Assembly (NCBI GenBank): GCA_033439295.1
Contig: JAVTLE010000007.1
Coordinates: 1,054,001 to 1,118,000, forward strand
From: Deuterostichococcus epilithicus
Taxonomy: Eukaryota > Chlorophyta > Trebouxiophyceae > Prasiolales > Stichococcaceae
DNA: 64,000 nucleotides
Reading direction: 5' to 3'
In this document: piece by piece, positions 1-15,000 of the stretch
Numbering within the stretch: the stretch's first letter is position 1
Layout of the letters: every line of letters starts with the position of its first letter
Translations under genes and position numbers: made by a program
The notes under the pieces: generated by a model
What the model saw: the letters and a program-made list of their open reading frames with translations, nothing else
Databases searched by the model: none
Told to the model about the DNA's origin: nothing

Positions 1-3000
1 GCAGTGAGGTCAACCCATTTACATGCGGGCATGCGGACGTGCTAAACCTGCTGGCAGCCACCCTCTGCAGTTTCTACACATCTCCTTCGAGCTGCCTCGC
101 GAGCGTCGCAGCTGACGAGCTGTTCAAGAACTGGGTGACAGCATTACTTAGGGAACCAATCAATGCTGCAGGGCCGCGCGCACTGCCAAGCTTTTTCTTG
201 AGACCGCAGCCTTTTGATCCCCAAGATCTGCACATCAGAACCCAATGCTGCGCGGAAGGCTGTGTTCGCACTTGGCGGTGTAGTAGACGGCGGAGGCGCC
301 GTCGGCGTAGTCCACAACCTGTGTCGCCAGCGTGCCGGGGCCATGCGCGTCCGCGCTCAGTGGCGGCTGCCCCTCGCTGCTGCCGATGCGGTTGCCAAAC
401 CTGTCGCAGGCGGGGATCAAGCCCTCGCAGTCTGCTGTGGTTCAGGCAGGCCCTCCCAGCATCGTGCTGCCAGTCGTTGAAGTGCTGACATCATTGCATC
501 GTGAGAGTGGTTCTGCACGGCAACCAGCAGCAGGCATACATATGGCTGCCGGCGCATACCAAATTGCAGTGAGCAGCAATCGCACCTGTCAAAGCGAGTA
601 ATGCGCAGGCTGGCGGGCTGCCCCGCGACGATCTCCGTCTCCGCGCCTGACACCACGCACTTTGACGCCGCCGTCGCCGCCGGCGCACACAGCCCATCGT
701 ACGTCGTCGCGCCTCCGCTGCCGGCCAGCTCCAGGGAGATGACGAACTTTCCTGCCTTCGTCAGGCGGTAGGCGGCGGCGTACCAGCCATCGCCGCTGTC
801 TGTCACCTCACCCTTCACTTCCTCGCCTGGCACAGGAAAACTTCAGCGGTCAGGCGCACATCGAACACACGACGCGCTCAATGTCCTGCGAGAAGCTGTG
901 GCAGCCCCTGAGAGGGGAAACAGGCAAGCGGCAGCATGCGCCCAGAGCAGAGCAAGTTTTGCAAGTGCATCCACGGAAACCCTGTCACTTCCACAGGAAG
1001 CCTGCATCGTCTCTGGCGCACCCTGGCAGGCAACGGTGACAGAGAAGGCGCCGCCGCCGGTCATGATCGGGTTGCCGTTGGCGTCATGTGCCGCAATGCG
1101 GAAGGTTGCCACCTGGCCGGCAGTGGCTGCCGCCAGGCCCGCGCCGCTGGCCTGGCAGCACTTGAGCGCCACCTGGCATGGACAGACCAACGGCAGTGAT
1201 GCTCTGGGGCGGATACATTGGTTGCGAAGAGCAAGCAGCTCTCGATATCGGATCGCCGGTTATCGGATCGCCAGCAGGAATCAGGTCACAGAAGCATCAC
1301 TCGTCGATGAGCTCAGAAACAATCACCTCAGTGGCCGAGGCACGGATGGCATAGGGGCAGCCCGGCAGCAGCGCGTCGTTCAGCATCGCCGACACCTTGT
1401 GGGCGCCCACCTGCGTACTCGCGAACAAGATTTGTAAACTCTGAAATTGAGCTTGGGGCGGGGACCAATGCCAGGGCCGCGCAGCGACTCAGCAGGTGTG
1501 TCAATGGCCTCGGCAACCTGAGCTGCACAACTGTTCATGCGACCGATGCACCTGTGCCCTGTCAAGGGTACAGCGAACTGCCAACGAAAAAAGACAGCAG
1601 CGACTGCAGCTGTCCTGTGCGAATGGGACCACTGCTCCCTCGACACATCTGACTCATGCAACAGGTGCCAATTCTGAGTCTGAAGGTGCCAGCTGCACAG
1701 GGCGGTGGCAATGCCTGTACCCTTGCAGTCCGAACGATGAGTGATCGACTGCTGGCGACATCGAAACACGATGGCGGTGCTGCGCTTTGGAGCGTGGGTC
1801 GTAACCTGCCGATCAGGTTTCAGAGTGAAAGGTCTGCTGTTATGGTCAAACAAATTAGCGGCGGCGCACCTCGGAGCAGGTGAGCAGCGCGGAGTAACGG
1901 CCAGCGCCGTCCTCGAGCGCCAGCGGCAGCAGGCTCTTGGTGCCGCTGGGCGCCTGCACTGTTACCATCACCGCCTCGTGCCCGCTGACCACGCGCCCGC
2001 CTGCCGACCAATAGACGATGGTCAGTAAGCGGCGCGGCTGTATTAGCTGGATGCAGCAGCACACCCATGTTCACGTCTTGCAGGACACCCAGCACAGGCG
2101 GAAAACATGATGCCAGCATTTGTGCTGTCAGGAACAATCGGATGCCCTGGCTCCTCGATTGGCAAGGCGAGCTGACATAGAAAAATGCTGACGCACAGGC
2201 GTGCCGCTACTGCCACACAGACCCACTGCCGAGTTCTCCCTCCTGCAACAGGAACATGAATAACGTACAACACCTTCGACCACAAGCCAAAGCGCGCGCC
2301 TGAGGAGCCCCACAGGGCGGGCTGGATGAACAGGCGGTGCGGGGAGCCGCAGGTGAGGGTGCCCACGTCACCGCCCAGCATCACGCACTCCGCCGCCGTC
2401 AGCGGGCCGTACGCTGCCTTGATCTGCGAGCGCACATCAAACGCGGCGTGGGTTATGCAGTTCACGGTGAAGCTCAACCTGGCACATCCTGCCGTGGAAC
2501 GGCGCCCGTGACGCCGATAGCCGGCCCCTGCAAGGACTCAGGACTGAGGCCTTGTTGGGTCACTAGGGCTGACGCTTTCGGGAAAAGAGATTCTGTGAGG
2601 CGCACCTTGACGGCGGCGGCGGCGATGTCGGAGCCGTTGACGTGCGGCGTGAGGCGCCACTCGCCCTGCAGCTCCAGGCGGAAGGCCAGCGAGTAGGCGC
2701 CGTTGGTGTTGTCCTTGACGGCGGCGCGGACCGACGTCTTGCCATCTGCGTGCACCAGCACCGCCTCCACCTTGTCGCCGCCCTCGCTCCTGCAAAGGGA
2801 CACCATGGATGGTTGGCCGCGCCTTTCAATTGGTCTAGCCCGCAAGCAGGTTGCTCGCTCGTCCGCAGGAACCGCCGCCCGCCTCCATCTTGTCGCAGCC
2901 GTCGCCGCAGAGGTAAGGTCAAGCACCTGCATTGCAACGCCTCGTCTGGTCAGTTCTGGGAGCAGGATTCTGCACTCCTTCAGACGACTTCGGCCACGAG

Positions 3001-6000
3001 CTGTGCCTCGGCATCTGCTGCCACACACAACCGGATTCAGGATTCCCATAGGGCCTGCCAGAGCTGTGGGACATCACGCCTCGGATTGCCAAACTGGTCG
3101 GCGGTGGTGAGGGTGAGCGTGTAGTCGCGGCCGCACACGGTGCCGTACAGCGCATCGCCCTTGATGGACACCCTCAGCGGCCCCACCCGCGCCGGCACCA
3201 CCTCCAGCGGCTTTGGCCACCCTGTAATGGCAGTGCTCAGTGATCAGTGGCTGGCACCCCCTCGAATGTGCAACAAGCATTCGCTCGTCTCTCCCCAGCC
3301 GTGAATGGCCGGCAACCCCCTTGGCATGAGTCGGCTCTGTGTGGATGCTTGGCCATCACAACATTACTGTGCTTGGGGCAGCACAGAAGACCAGCAGACA
3401 GCCATGGCAATCGCCTGTGCGAAGAGCTGCCCGTACCTGAGGCGAGCTTGCCGCCGAAGGTGGCGGTGAGCACGTAGGAGCCGGCGGTCGCCAGCGTGGC
3501 GGTGTGGCGGCCGTACCCCGCGTTGACAAACTGCACAGTCTGCGGGCCACTCGCTGTGACCTTGACCTCCGAGCCCTCGCCTGTAGCAGGCACATTGCTG
3601 ATGTTGTCCGGCGCTGCTGGGATGCTGAGACAGGAGTATGGCAGAGAGAAGTCATGCGCAACTAGTCATGAGCAGCCACATGTGTCCAGGTGTGCCGACT
3701 GGAACCCTGGAGAACGCTTGGCTGCCTGCTGTCGCAGGAAGGGTGACTCGTGTAGCACATCGAAACCCAGGGTGCTCTGTCCAAGGTTTGAGGCCTTGCG
3801 CTGTACCCAGTGCAGGCCCTCCTGGACTGCCTGTCGCCACTCCTGAAGCCCACCCACTTTCACAGGCACTGCATACACGGCCCTGTCGCCCGGCTCATCA
3901 GGCGGTGCGCGTCAGCAAGTCCCTTGGATTGGTCCGTCCTCAAAAGCACACCGACAGTGGTGGTGGGGTTGCCGAAGGCGTCGCGCAGCTGGACGGACAC
4001 CGTGATCTCCTGGCCCGCCTCCAGGCGCCGCTCGGAGCGCCCTGCCGCCTCCACCATGGCGGTGGACTTTGCTGCGTCCGCCAGCCCAGGGGCAATGCCG
4101 ATCGCAAAGGGGCTGCCCTTGAGCACCTGCGAGGCAGCACGGACCGGCAATGTGAGAGGTGTGCCTCAGAAGCAACGACCTCTAATGCACAGAGATCGCA
4201 CCATTGCCAAGATGATCCCCAAGTCGACAAGCTGAAGTTCGGAAGCTGTTCTGGCAGTTCTTTGGGCGTTGGCCTGGGCCACTGACAGCACTGGGACTGG
4301 ATGAACGCAGAAATTGCTGGTACAGAGCAGCAGAAAAAGAGGCAGCGGCATACAGATGGTGTCGAAATTGCGAGTTCTGTGCGATGCCTGGGTTACTGAG
4401 CACTTGATGAGAGCCTCGATGGATTTTACGAGGCGCACCTCGCCGGTGGAGGAGCACCGCACGACGAGGGAGTATCGGCCGGCGACGTCCGCCGAGTAGT
4501 GCACCGCCAGCTCGGCGTCGGAGGCGCGCACCACCGCCGCTGTGAGCGTTCCTGGCCCGCTGCCGTCGGCGCCAAAGGCCGCCTGGCTCAGCGGGTTGAG
4601 CAGCCGGTTGCCGAATCTGGGGCCAAGAGAGACGCCCGATTGGCCGATGACTTGAGAAGCGTGCGCATGGCACGAGGTTGCAACAGCAGAGGCATCACTT
4701 GAAAGCGAGAAATGCAGCACTCTTTGTCGCAGTGCAGGGAGAAACACTGCCCTGTGAAATCTGCTTTCAGTGCAGCCAAACGCAGACGCAGCAGTCGCAA
4801 CAGTCAGCAGGCGTAGCTGCAGATTGGCAGAAGCTGCGGGCTGCGTTTAGTAATCAGCGGCGCTGCTGACAGCCCCTCCGTACATTGCTATCGAACACAG
4901 CTCCGCACTGCATGCAGCTGCTTCCAGCACCGGCCTTCAGAAGCTTTCGCCTATCGATGGGGCTGCGCCCAGCTACTGAATCGTCTCCTCATGTCTCATT
5001 TAAAGAAATCAAGGACCGGACCACATGACCCACCTGTCAGCGGTCCAGAAGCGCAGCTGCCCGGCCTGCCCCGCCGCGATCTCCGCCTTAACGTGCTGCA
5101 CCTCGCAGTGCGCCGGCGACACCGGCCCGGGCGCGCACTCCCCCCGGAACACGCTCTTGGCGGGGTCCCCCGCCAGGCCCACCACCAGCTGGTACTCCCC
5201 CGCGCGCGACACCACGTAGCTGGCCTCGTAGCCCCCCTCCCCGTGGTTCACGATGCCGCCTGTGCGCAGTGTCAGTTGGCTGGTACATGGTTGCGTGAGT
5301 GCGGGTACGCGTCAGCCGTGCGAACCGCTGGGAGCGATGTGTCACATGGAACCCTGAGCATGCCCGTCGGCAACATGCGCCCATCAGCTTCCTCCTGCCT
5401 TTGAACATGATCAGGCAGTGACTGTGCTGTGCAAGGCACGTGTCTCTAGGCACGTCGCACGCATGCACAGAAGACTTGTCAAATGTCTTCCTGCACCCAC
5501 CTGGGATCTCCTTGCCGTCCACAACGACGGTGAGCGTGAAGTCGGCGGCCGCTGAGGCGACGGTGTACCCGCGCGAGTCGCAGGCGCGCACCCGGAAGCT
5601 GGCGGTGCTGCCCGCCACGCACGCCGACAGGCCCTCGCCCTCGAACACGCAGCTCGCCAGGCTGACCTCCTACTCGTGGCCGATGGATGAAGCGCTGACA
5701 CCATGACGTGAGGTGGCAAGCACAATGCACAGACTAGTGGCCGGAGGCTGTTTCGGCAGGTGGCTTTCAGGTCGGTCATGAAACAGTCACATGTGGGTGC
5801 GCTGCCAGGTCTGCCGAACGGGAGCCCATCCGCAGACCAATGGTTTGCAGAGCTGGCGTGCCTGCGTGATGGCGTCGATGGTGAAAGGGGAGCCTGCGAC
5901 GTGCGCCCCGTGGAGTGTGATGGCGACGCTGTGGCGGCCCACCTCGCTCCAGGGCACCGCCACCTTGTACGCGCCGCCGCCCTCCGCCAGCGCCGCCGGG

Positions 6001-9000
6001 ATGGCGCGCCCACAGCCGCTCGGGCCTGCGCCGGTGCGCGAGCAATGAGGACACCTGGCAGCACTTGCGACCTGCACCTGGGGCTCCACTTAGGCTTGAA
6101 ATAGCGAACTCCTGTTGGACATGTATACATTTGAAGTTGCTGTAGGCTTGCCGGCATCGCACCCACGCTAGCTGCAAGGCATTGCTCCATGTCAGACACA
6201 CAAGCATGCCATGCCATCGCATGCCATGCCATCGCAGCAGCTGCACGAGCGGGGCAGCGACCACGTCAGCGCTGCGCACCCGTGATGGTTGCGGAGAGGG
6301 CCTCGGGGGCGGACAGGCGCCGCGGTGCCGCCTCGGAGCCCCGGTCGTGCGGCTGCACCAGGAAGTCTGTGCCGGCGCCGCACACGACAGGGCCACTGTC
6401 TCCGCCTACGACCTGCGGTCGGTGTCCGCAACAGCTTTTCTCAGCCTCGGAAGGTTCGACAGCTTTTTGGGACCGCCTGCCGGACGGCTAGGGGTGAGGG
6501 TGGGCCATACTATGTGGGCATCTGGGCTGCTCTGTGGGCCATCGCGATAGCACACAGGCGTCAGCACGAGTTCCCAAACGTCATTCCGTCGTGCTGTATC
6601 CCACCAGGGTGCCATCGCCAGTGAAAACCTGCCGGCCAGATACTCAGAGCCTGGCCTTGCGCCTGCTGTGTGCGCCTCAACGAGTGGTGCAGCCAAGCAC
6701 TTAATTGCGGCTTGGCCAACCATCCGATTTTGAGGGAACCTATGCCGCCGTCAGCACTTGGCGCATCACAGCAACACGTTCTGTAGCAAAGGTTTTGGTA
6801 TTTGTATAGAGACGCACTGCACAGTCCGCCGCAGACAGTGCGCCAAAAGTGGCAGCGACCTCGTAGCCGCCCTCCTTGATGGCGCGGCCTCCGATCCTGC
6901 AGCAGGGCGAGGAAGACTGTCCTCATGGCCATGTTCGTTGCCCATTCTCACGCAATATCGCTGTGCGTGTCAGGCTTGAGAGGGGGGATACAGTTTACGC
7001 TGCCGTGCCCTTGCCGACCGAAACTCGACGGTTGCATATGCAGCGGCGTTGGCGGTGGCACATGATCGCGACTCACTCGGGCAGGAAGACCCAATGCTAG
7101 GCTTTGAGGAGGCAGTGGCATAACGCAATGGAATAGACCCCCTCAGGCCAGGTAGCCTATCCAAGTGTTGGGATGTCTGTCCCGTAACTCACTTGGGCAG
7201 GATGACCCAGGGGCCGGCACGGTCGACCTTGAAGGCCACAGCATAAGTGCCGTTGCCATTGTCCGACGTCATCGCCTTCCACGAGCCTGCACCTGAGGCA
7301 TTGCAAGACGCCCATCACGATCGGCGCGCCACAATAGAGCCTTGGCACGAGCGTATTCCTGTCGAGAGCCCTCGAGGCTCTTGTCAGAGGGTCTGATGGT
7401 GGAAAAGCTGTTCTGACTCGACAGCTGTGAACCACCAATATCTCGAGGAAGGGCGCTCTTGCTGCACTGACTCGCACACACACGAAGTAGCTTTATGACT
7501 GAGCGAATGAAACCGCAAATCATTTGCAGTCATGCGCACCGGTGGGCCCACGCAGCTCGACGTCGACGTCCTCGCCGCCAGCGGCGCTGGCATTGCCAAA
7601 GCGGTCGCGCGCCGCCAGCGTCAGCCGCGCCGGCTGCCCCACCACCAGCCCCTGGAGCGCCTCACCATCCAGGCGGCACCTGTTGACAGCAAATTGCTGC
7701 AGATAGTCAAGATATAGAATTCGTAGCTGCAACGACGTTTTGAAGAGCAACAAAACTGACTCGCCCGCTGTCCCACCACCAGCCCCTACAGCATTGCGCC
7801 GTCCAGTCGGCCTCCAGCCCAAATACATATCGAGACATGCTGAGGAAGCATCATCTCGGAATTACCGCGAGGTGTTGGTCGCCTCCAACAGGGCCTTCTG
7901 CCCACCATGGCAGTCACGCTGCGGCTGCTCAGTGCGTGGCTTCCCGCAGGCCCACTTTCAGTGCCACGCAGCGAGTCCACATTGCGCTGCCCGACAAGCC
8001 CTGCTCCGCACCTTGCGGGGTCGGCCTGCGCGGGCAGCACGTGCAGAACCCGCGGCCAGCCGGAGACGGGCGCGCCCCCCAGCCGCGCGTGCAGCAGGTA
8101 GGCGCCCGCCGCCTCCAGGACGCCGGCCCGCTGCGCCGGGGCCTTGCCGGGCACAAAGTTGACCGATGTAGGCCCCGCCGCCTCCACAACGGCGTCGATG
8201 GCTGTGTCGCCCTCAACCTGGCGGAGTGGCATGTGCATCTGTCGGGGGCCTCGCACCGCCAACAGGCTCGGCAGCACGGCAAGAGCTTGGGACCTTGGGA
8301 GGCGGCACCGGACAACGTGCGGCGAGCCAGCCTCATGCTCATGCCATATGGGAGCACCACAGCACTGCAGCGACGAGCAGCAGCGCTCAGCAGCGACCCC
8401 TCGAGCTCCCGTGCAAGCACCTGCGGCCCTGCAACGACTGCGGAGGCTTCATGAATGACAGATGCAGGGGACTCGCCAAGTTGCCGAGTGCGTCGCGGGG
8501 CTGGAAATCCAGCACCACTGGCTGCCCGGCCTCCAAGCAGCCCGTCTCGCAGCCGCGCAGCGCCGCGCTGCTCTGCGCCGCAGCGGGCGGCCCCACCTGT
8601 GTGTGACGGAGCCAAGGCTGTCGATTCAGGGAAAGAAGGGGTGAACGTCGCACTGCAGGAGGGACGGCACAGCGGATCCGGCATTGATGCAGGTGCGCAG
8701 AAGAAACGGCTAACACACTATCACCAAGGGTGCAGCTGGGGCTGAAGAGTCGCCCCGGTGTTGGGGGGAGTGCGCACCGCGACATCGATGTTAAAGGGGG
8801 AGCCGGGCAGCGCGTCGCCGTCGTCGCCGCCCACGATCGTCAGCTGGTACCTGCCTGCCTTGGCCGCCGTGTACCTGACGTGAGCAGGACCACTGTCCGC
8901 ATCTTACTTGTGTCCGCGCACAGGAAGGGACGGGGCGACGTGCTGGGGACCTCTGGATCGGGTGTGCGACATCATTGCATGCCCTCGTCTGGCAGCCTCC

Positions 9001-12000
9001 TCTGGGATATAGCGATTTGGTCAGATGTACAGGGACTGGATCCACAAGAGCAAGGCGGTGCCAGCAGGGCAAAGGCACTGCGGATGTGAGCACCTGACGT
9101 CGGTGGTGCCGTCGCCGCAGTCGTGCACTGTGGCGTCCAGTCGGCCCGGGCCGTGGCCGGTGACGCTCAGGCTGCCGCCACCGGCTGCGCGGTTGCCGAA
9201 GCGGTCCACGCGCCGGACCTTGAGGTGCCCCTGCCCGCCTGTGTTTAGGAGTCACGACACCACTGCTCTACTCCGGTGCTCTTGCTGGGCCTGCTGCAAT
9301 TCTGCATCGTCGGCCTGATCGTGTGCAGCTCGACATGTGGCGGGAGAAGGTGCACATGCCAGGCGTCCGACATCGCGCTGTGGCGTCGACTTGCTGGCGG
9401 AGGCCCGGGACAAGACGGGAGGCTGGCGCTCACCTGCCACAATGCCCCTCGGCTGCACCTCCACGGCGCAACGGCTGACGCACGTGGGGCCGGGGCTGCA
9501 GCTCCCCTTGACGGTGATGCCGCCCGACTTGCTGCCGGTGACGCCCGCGACCACCTGAAACGCACGCACCCGTGGCTTTTGCAGCAGGGGCCGGGGGACA
9601 TACCAACCAGCGTTGCAGCAGCAGAGTGCAGCGTCAAACTGCACAGGCAGCTTGGCCGTGACCCTTCGAGTTGCAGACCGGCTGTGCAGGCCTACCTCAA
9701 AGTCGCAGGCGGCAGTCAGGACGGCAGATGCCTCAAAGCCGCCGTGCGGGCGCGCTCTGACCTCCAGCGGCACGCTGTCGAGCGCGCCGTCGGGGCCGGT
9801 GGGCAGGCGCAGCGACGCAGTGATGGCCTCAGGGCCGGCGGCCGCCGCCGCGTTGCCGTGCTCATCCGTTGCCGCGATGGCCAGCACCATGCGCTGCCCT
9901 GTTCGGACAGACTCCAGTCGCTTCATGCATGCCTTGATGGGGCGATGACATGTACTTTAAAACGTCTGTGGAATGACGATGACCAACATGTTCATGCACT
10001 GGGTGCTTGAGATGGTCATGCAGCGCCAACCAAGCAGTGCACCAGCGAAGCTGCACGATCCAGGGTCAGCAAAGGTGTGTGACTGCGTAGTATGTCCAAT
10101 CAGTAGCTCGGAGGACTTGCAGGATCGCCAAATTCAAGGTTTCTCACACCCGCGCAATACTCCGAAGTTTCGGAGCTGCGGCTGCACCCCAAACGATGAT
10201 ACACCTTGCCTCCGGCCGTGAATTCAAGGCCACACTTGCAACACCGCTGCGCCCGTTCACGACGGCACCTGCCAGCCTGTCGCACACCGCGTCCCTGCTG
10301 GCTTCACAGGGAAGCTGCAAGCGGACTCGAGTGAAGGCGCGCACCCGCAACACAGTGAGGCGGCAGCTCCTGCGCTGGCGCCAGCGCCGCGAGCGGCCCG
10401 GGCGCCACCGCCAGCGTCTGCGGCAGGCCCACCAGCTCGCCGTTGACATGCGCCGCCAGCGTGAGCAGCCCAGCGCGCATCGCGCGCAGCTGCGCTGTGT
10501 GGCTGCCGTCCCCGTTGTCCGTCACCGGCAGGCTGCTCACGCCTGCGGACAGCATTCATCGCCCATCGTCGATCAAAACAAAGCCCACAGGGGCACTGCC
10601 GGACCCCTGAATTGCGGCCAAATGGACACGTCCACTGCCGTCACGTTGCAGGCCGCGAGAGGCATCAGTAACAATGCCGGATAATAGGATAATTGATGCA
10701 TGGGTGTCCCAACATGCAGCAGCGCGAGTCGACATGGGTTGTGCAGCAGCACCTTCGGCGGCGCTGTCCAGGAGGACCTCCACACGGTCGCCGCCGGACG
10801 TCAGGTTGCCAGCGGCGTCGCGCGCCGTGACTGTCACGGACTCCGCCCGCCCGGCCACCAGCTGCGCCGGCAGCGCGGAGACACCGGAACGCGCCGCATG
10901 GCCCGCGGCTGGCGCCACCTCCAGCGCCCACGGCGAGCCTGCTTCGAGGTAGGATGTAGTCTGGAATCTCGTGTTGTGGAGGAGGGGCGTCAGCAGCAGT
11001 CATGCATGCATGGGACTGGGGGAGTCGTATGCATCAGTAACTGGTGCAGCGGCAACGGCGAAGTTTATTCACACAGCCCACGAAGGTTTTGCAGTGTGCA
11101 AGGTGTCTGACAGCTGCAACCTCTGGTCCCCAAGTCTGGCCAGGTCCGCAGGGGCCACCACTTGGCGCACGGCAACCTGCATGGACACATGAGGGGCGGC
11201 GCACCCTGGATGTGGGCGCCGCCGTAGGTGACGGCCAGGTGGCAGGTGCCCGCCAGCTGCGGCGTGAAGGCGCCCGTCAGCTCGTGGCCGTCCTTACCGC
11301 CCGCCTCCCACGCCACCTTGATCGGCTGCATCGCCACATTGCACCAAGTCAGCACCAACATGGTGGGCAGGCATGGAATTTTCTGAGAGCAAAGTTCCGA
11401 GTGTATTTGCAGCTGCAGGATAGCTGTGACTGTGTAGGTTGAGCACGTGTCATGCAGGCACATGAGCCCAGCCTCTGCACAAACCCGACTGTAAGCCTTT
11501 AAACTTTAGAGCAATTCAAGCCGCTCACCTGGCTGCCGGTGATCTCGGCGCGGAAGCCCGGCACGCCAGGCACCTCGGGCGGCGCCGCCACGGAGTTGCC
11601 AAAGCGGTCGGCGGCGCGCACGACAAACACCGCCCGCCGGCCGCTGCACGCCGCCGCAAGGCCCTCGCCCGCGGCGCTGCTTGCCCGCGCATCCACCTCC
11701 GCAGGCGCCACCTGTGTAACTCGCCCTCAGATCCTCAGAAAAAGTCGTTTGAGCCATGCATATTACGGCGGCCTGGCATCGCTGATGTACTGATGCTGCG
11801 ACCGCTATCCGGTTTCTATCGTCGCACACCGCTGCTGGTGCCTTACATCAGGGATCCATATCGACGCAAGGGCTAGGAATCTTGTACCTCAGCGGCGAAT
11901 GGGCTGCCACCAATGTGCGCGCCCTGGAAGGTGACGGACACTGAGTATGCGCCAGCAGCCGTGGCGGAGAAGGCGCCAGTGTACTCCCCTGTTCCAGTGT

Positions 12001-15000
12001 CCTCCATCTGCAGCGCCCAAAGCGAGCGAAGCTCGTCAGCACATCTCATTTACACCCACTCTCTTGACCTTGGGCGCGAGCTCTGTTGCAGCCGCAACAA
12101 GCCTTTGGTTGCAGCTGCAGCTGCAGGGCTGGGCATACATGCACGTGGTTGCCTCAGGAGTGGGGCTCAGCAAGGGGCAGGCCGCACCCGGCCGGCGTGG
12201 GGCGCATTGCTGGAGCCGGCGCGCGTCCAGGACAGCGCAAAGGTGTCTCCGCCCAGCGACTTGCGCACCCCCTTGGCGTCCTTGGTCACGACCACAAAGT
12301 CCGCCTGCTCGCCTGCGGGGATGTCATTTTGCCAGTTTCAAGGCATGTCCCTGCAGCAGAAACACACTGGTGCAGCTGCAGATGCACAGGATGAGGCGGG
12401 CGGCGCCGGGCGGCCCTGTAGATGAACCTCGAGCGGTCAGGTGTAGTCTGCAGCGACTCTTTCCAGGGCAACAGAGCCAGCGTTCATATGGAAATGCACC
12501 CGCGGTGGTGTGCAGCGTCAGCGGTGCGCCGACGACCTCGCAGTGCGGTGCGTGCGCCTGCGCCGTGGACGCCTCCACATCCGCGGGCGACCCCGTCATG
12601 TGCTCCCCGGCGATCAGCGCCGAGATGGTGTACGTGCCTGCGAAGGTTCGAGAGGCGGCTTCCCGATCCAACCCTGCTGCAAGTACTACTGTGGTGTGCG
12701 CTGGCGGCGCAGCTGCCCAGGACCGTGCGCCGAGCTGTGTGCAAGGTAGCGATGGCCTCGACTAGGAGCAAAAAACACTAGTTCTTTGTTGTTCATGAAG
12801 GGGTGCAGGGCCACCTGTGGACCGGGCGCAGTAGGAGAAGGCGTGCACGCCGTCGCGGATGGAGCCCGGCGTGACGGCCGTCGGCGCCGGGCCCTTGACC
12901 AGCACCTGCGGGGTTATGGGGATGAGGCGGCATCAGAAACACTGATAGCGCCGTTCACATGCTGTGCTTATGTGTGCGCCAGGCGCTGCCCGCTGGCAGG
13001 ACCCAGCGGCCACAGTGGTGCTGATTTGGGCCACGAAAGCACGGTGTGCATTGCCGCTCTCAGCGCCGCCGGCGCTGTCACCATTGACCTGCTCACTTGC
13101 AACACGACACGGCGGCTCGCAGGATGTTCAGCAGCAGAATTGAGGCGCTCTCGCAGTCACACATTACAATGGCAGCACAGGGTGTAGGGTTCAATGGTTG
13201 AACGCTAAATGCTCAGGGAGCACAGGGGGAGCTGGGGAGGCCCATGACGTGCCTGCATGGCAGCACGACTCACCTTGAGGTCCGTGCCCGCGGCGGCGGC
13301 GGACTCCACCTTGTTGCCGAAAGCGTCCGCCAGCTCGCAGAACAGCTGGCTGTCGCGGCCTAGCTGCACCGCAGCCAATCCTGGGCCGAACAGCCGCGAG
13401 TTGCCAGCGTCCACGTCGCCGGCGCCCACGTGGCACATGAAGGGGCTGCCAGAGATGGGCTTGCCTGTGTGCGGCAGCGGATGCAGCGAGAAATTTCCTG
13501 AGCAAATTGGCTGAAACGAGTGACAGTCAAAAACCTGTGAAAGCTAGCGGCGGCCGTCTCATGACACTATTCTTCAGCGATGTGGTCATGCAACACCCAC
13601 CCCCCTCCCCCCTTCCTCCAGCGTTGTACAGCTCGTCGTACCGGCCCTGCCGAAATGCCCCCCTGGATTGGGCATCTCACTGTGATTGAGCACACACGCC
13701 TGCACACGACAGCGGATCGTTCACCTGCGCAGGTGACGAGGACCTCGTAGGTACCGGCGAAGTTGGCGACGTAGGTCGCTCGGTACAGCCCCTCGCCAGA
13801 GTCCTCCACGCGGCCGCGCACCGCCGCCGCCGTGGACGCTTTGCCAGCGCGCTTCACCACCACATCGAACGCGTCGCCGCCTGCGGCAGCGCAGAGTCCA
13901 CCCTGCCATGACCGTTCATCTTCTGCAGACAAGGCTGGCGAGCACGCGTGGCTGCGCCCCCACACACTTCCACGTCCTGGCCGGGCCGGCATGCGCTGCC
14001 GGCTCGCTTGAACTGCGAACGTTCCAGGGCAGTATGGGTATGCCCTGCCGTGCATCCAAGCAATTTCCTGTCTTCGTGCCGATGGCGGCCAGCGCAGCGA
14101 CGCCAGCAGCCCGAGTCACACAGAGAAAACCGACCTGAGTTGCGGCGGTTGCCATAGCAGTCGACCGCCTTGATCTGGAAGGTGGCTGGGATGCCGGCCT
14201 GCGCCTTGGACAGCCCGTCGCCGCTGGAGGTGCACTTGCCCGCTTCCGTGGTGGCGGCGTTCACTGCGCGCGCGGGAGCATGGCTTGAACAGGCAAAGGT
14301 GCATTAGCTGTCGGGCAACCAGAGGCAATTCCAATTCCACCGAAGGGAGCCGCGCCCATGCCGCGCTCCTTGCTGCAAGCGATGCCACCTCCTGCAGAAG
14401 CAGGCTGTGCAGTGCGGGTCTGCAGCCCAGCGGCAGTGACGGAGGGTCCTTTCTGCCACCTCAGAAGGCAGCCTGATATCGTCTTCCCTCGTGGCGGGAT
14501 CGAGGCCCGCCGGCTCACCGGTGCAGGACACTGGGCAGCCGCCGACTGTGTAGCCCTCCAGCTTGGCGGTGATGAGGTAGTCTGCCGCCACGGTGGTGGT
14601 CCAGGACACGTTGTAGGTGCCGTTGGAGTTGTCGGACACCACCGGCTGCAGTTGCTCCACGGGCACCGGGCCCGCGATGGCCACCTGGAATTTGTCGCCG
14701 CCGACGGCGCGCGCCTGCGCCTTGCCGTCCACGGCTGCAGGGTGCACGGAAATAAATTGTGTGCGCGGAAAAAGCGTGTCATGAGGGCGGTGCGTGTTTT
14801 CGAAGGCGCGTGAAAGACGCCTGTGCCGCTGGTCCTGCTTGCTGGCCTTCCAGCGGCTCTTTGCTCAAGCATGGCGGCGTTTGGTCTGTCGGGGTCCATG
14901 CATCCCTTCCGGAAGAATGCAGTGGAAAGTCCTGCAGCTCCCCACCTTGGATGCAGAACTGGTTGCGCTGGCCGGCAGTGCCGACGGTGAGCCCGGGCCC

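Noticed and set aside
7929-8684. Long minus-strand open frame of 251 codons inside the filamin-repeat gene
   Set aside because: It reads through introns in a frame different from the repeat-coding exons here (the DALGN and VSGWPR exons lie in other frames), and its own sequence is Arg/Ser/Pro noise typical of GC-rich shadow frames.
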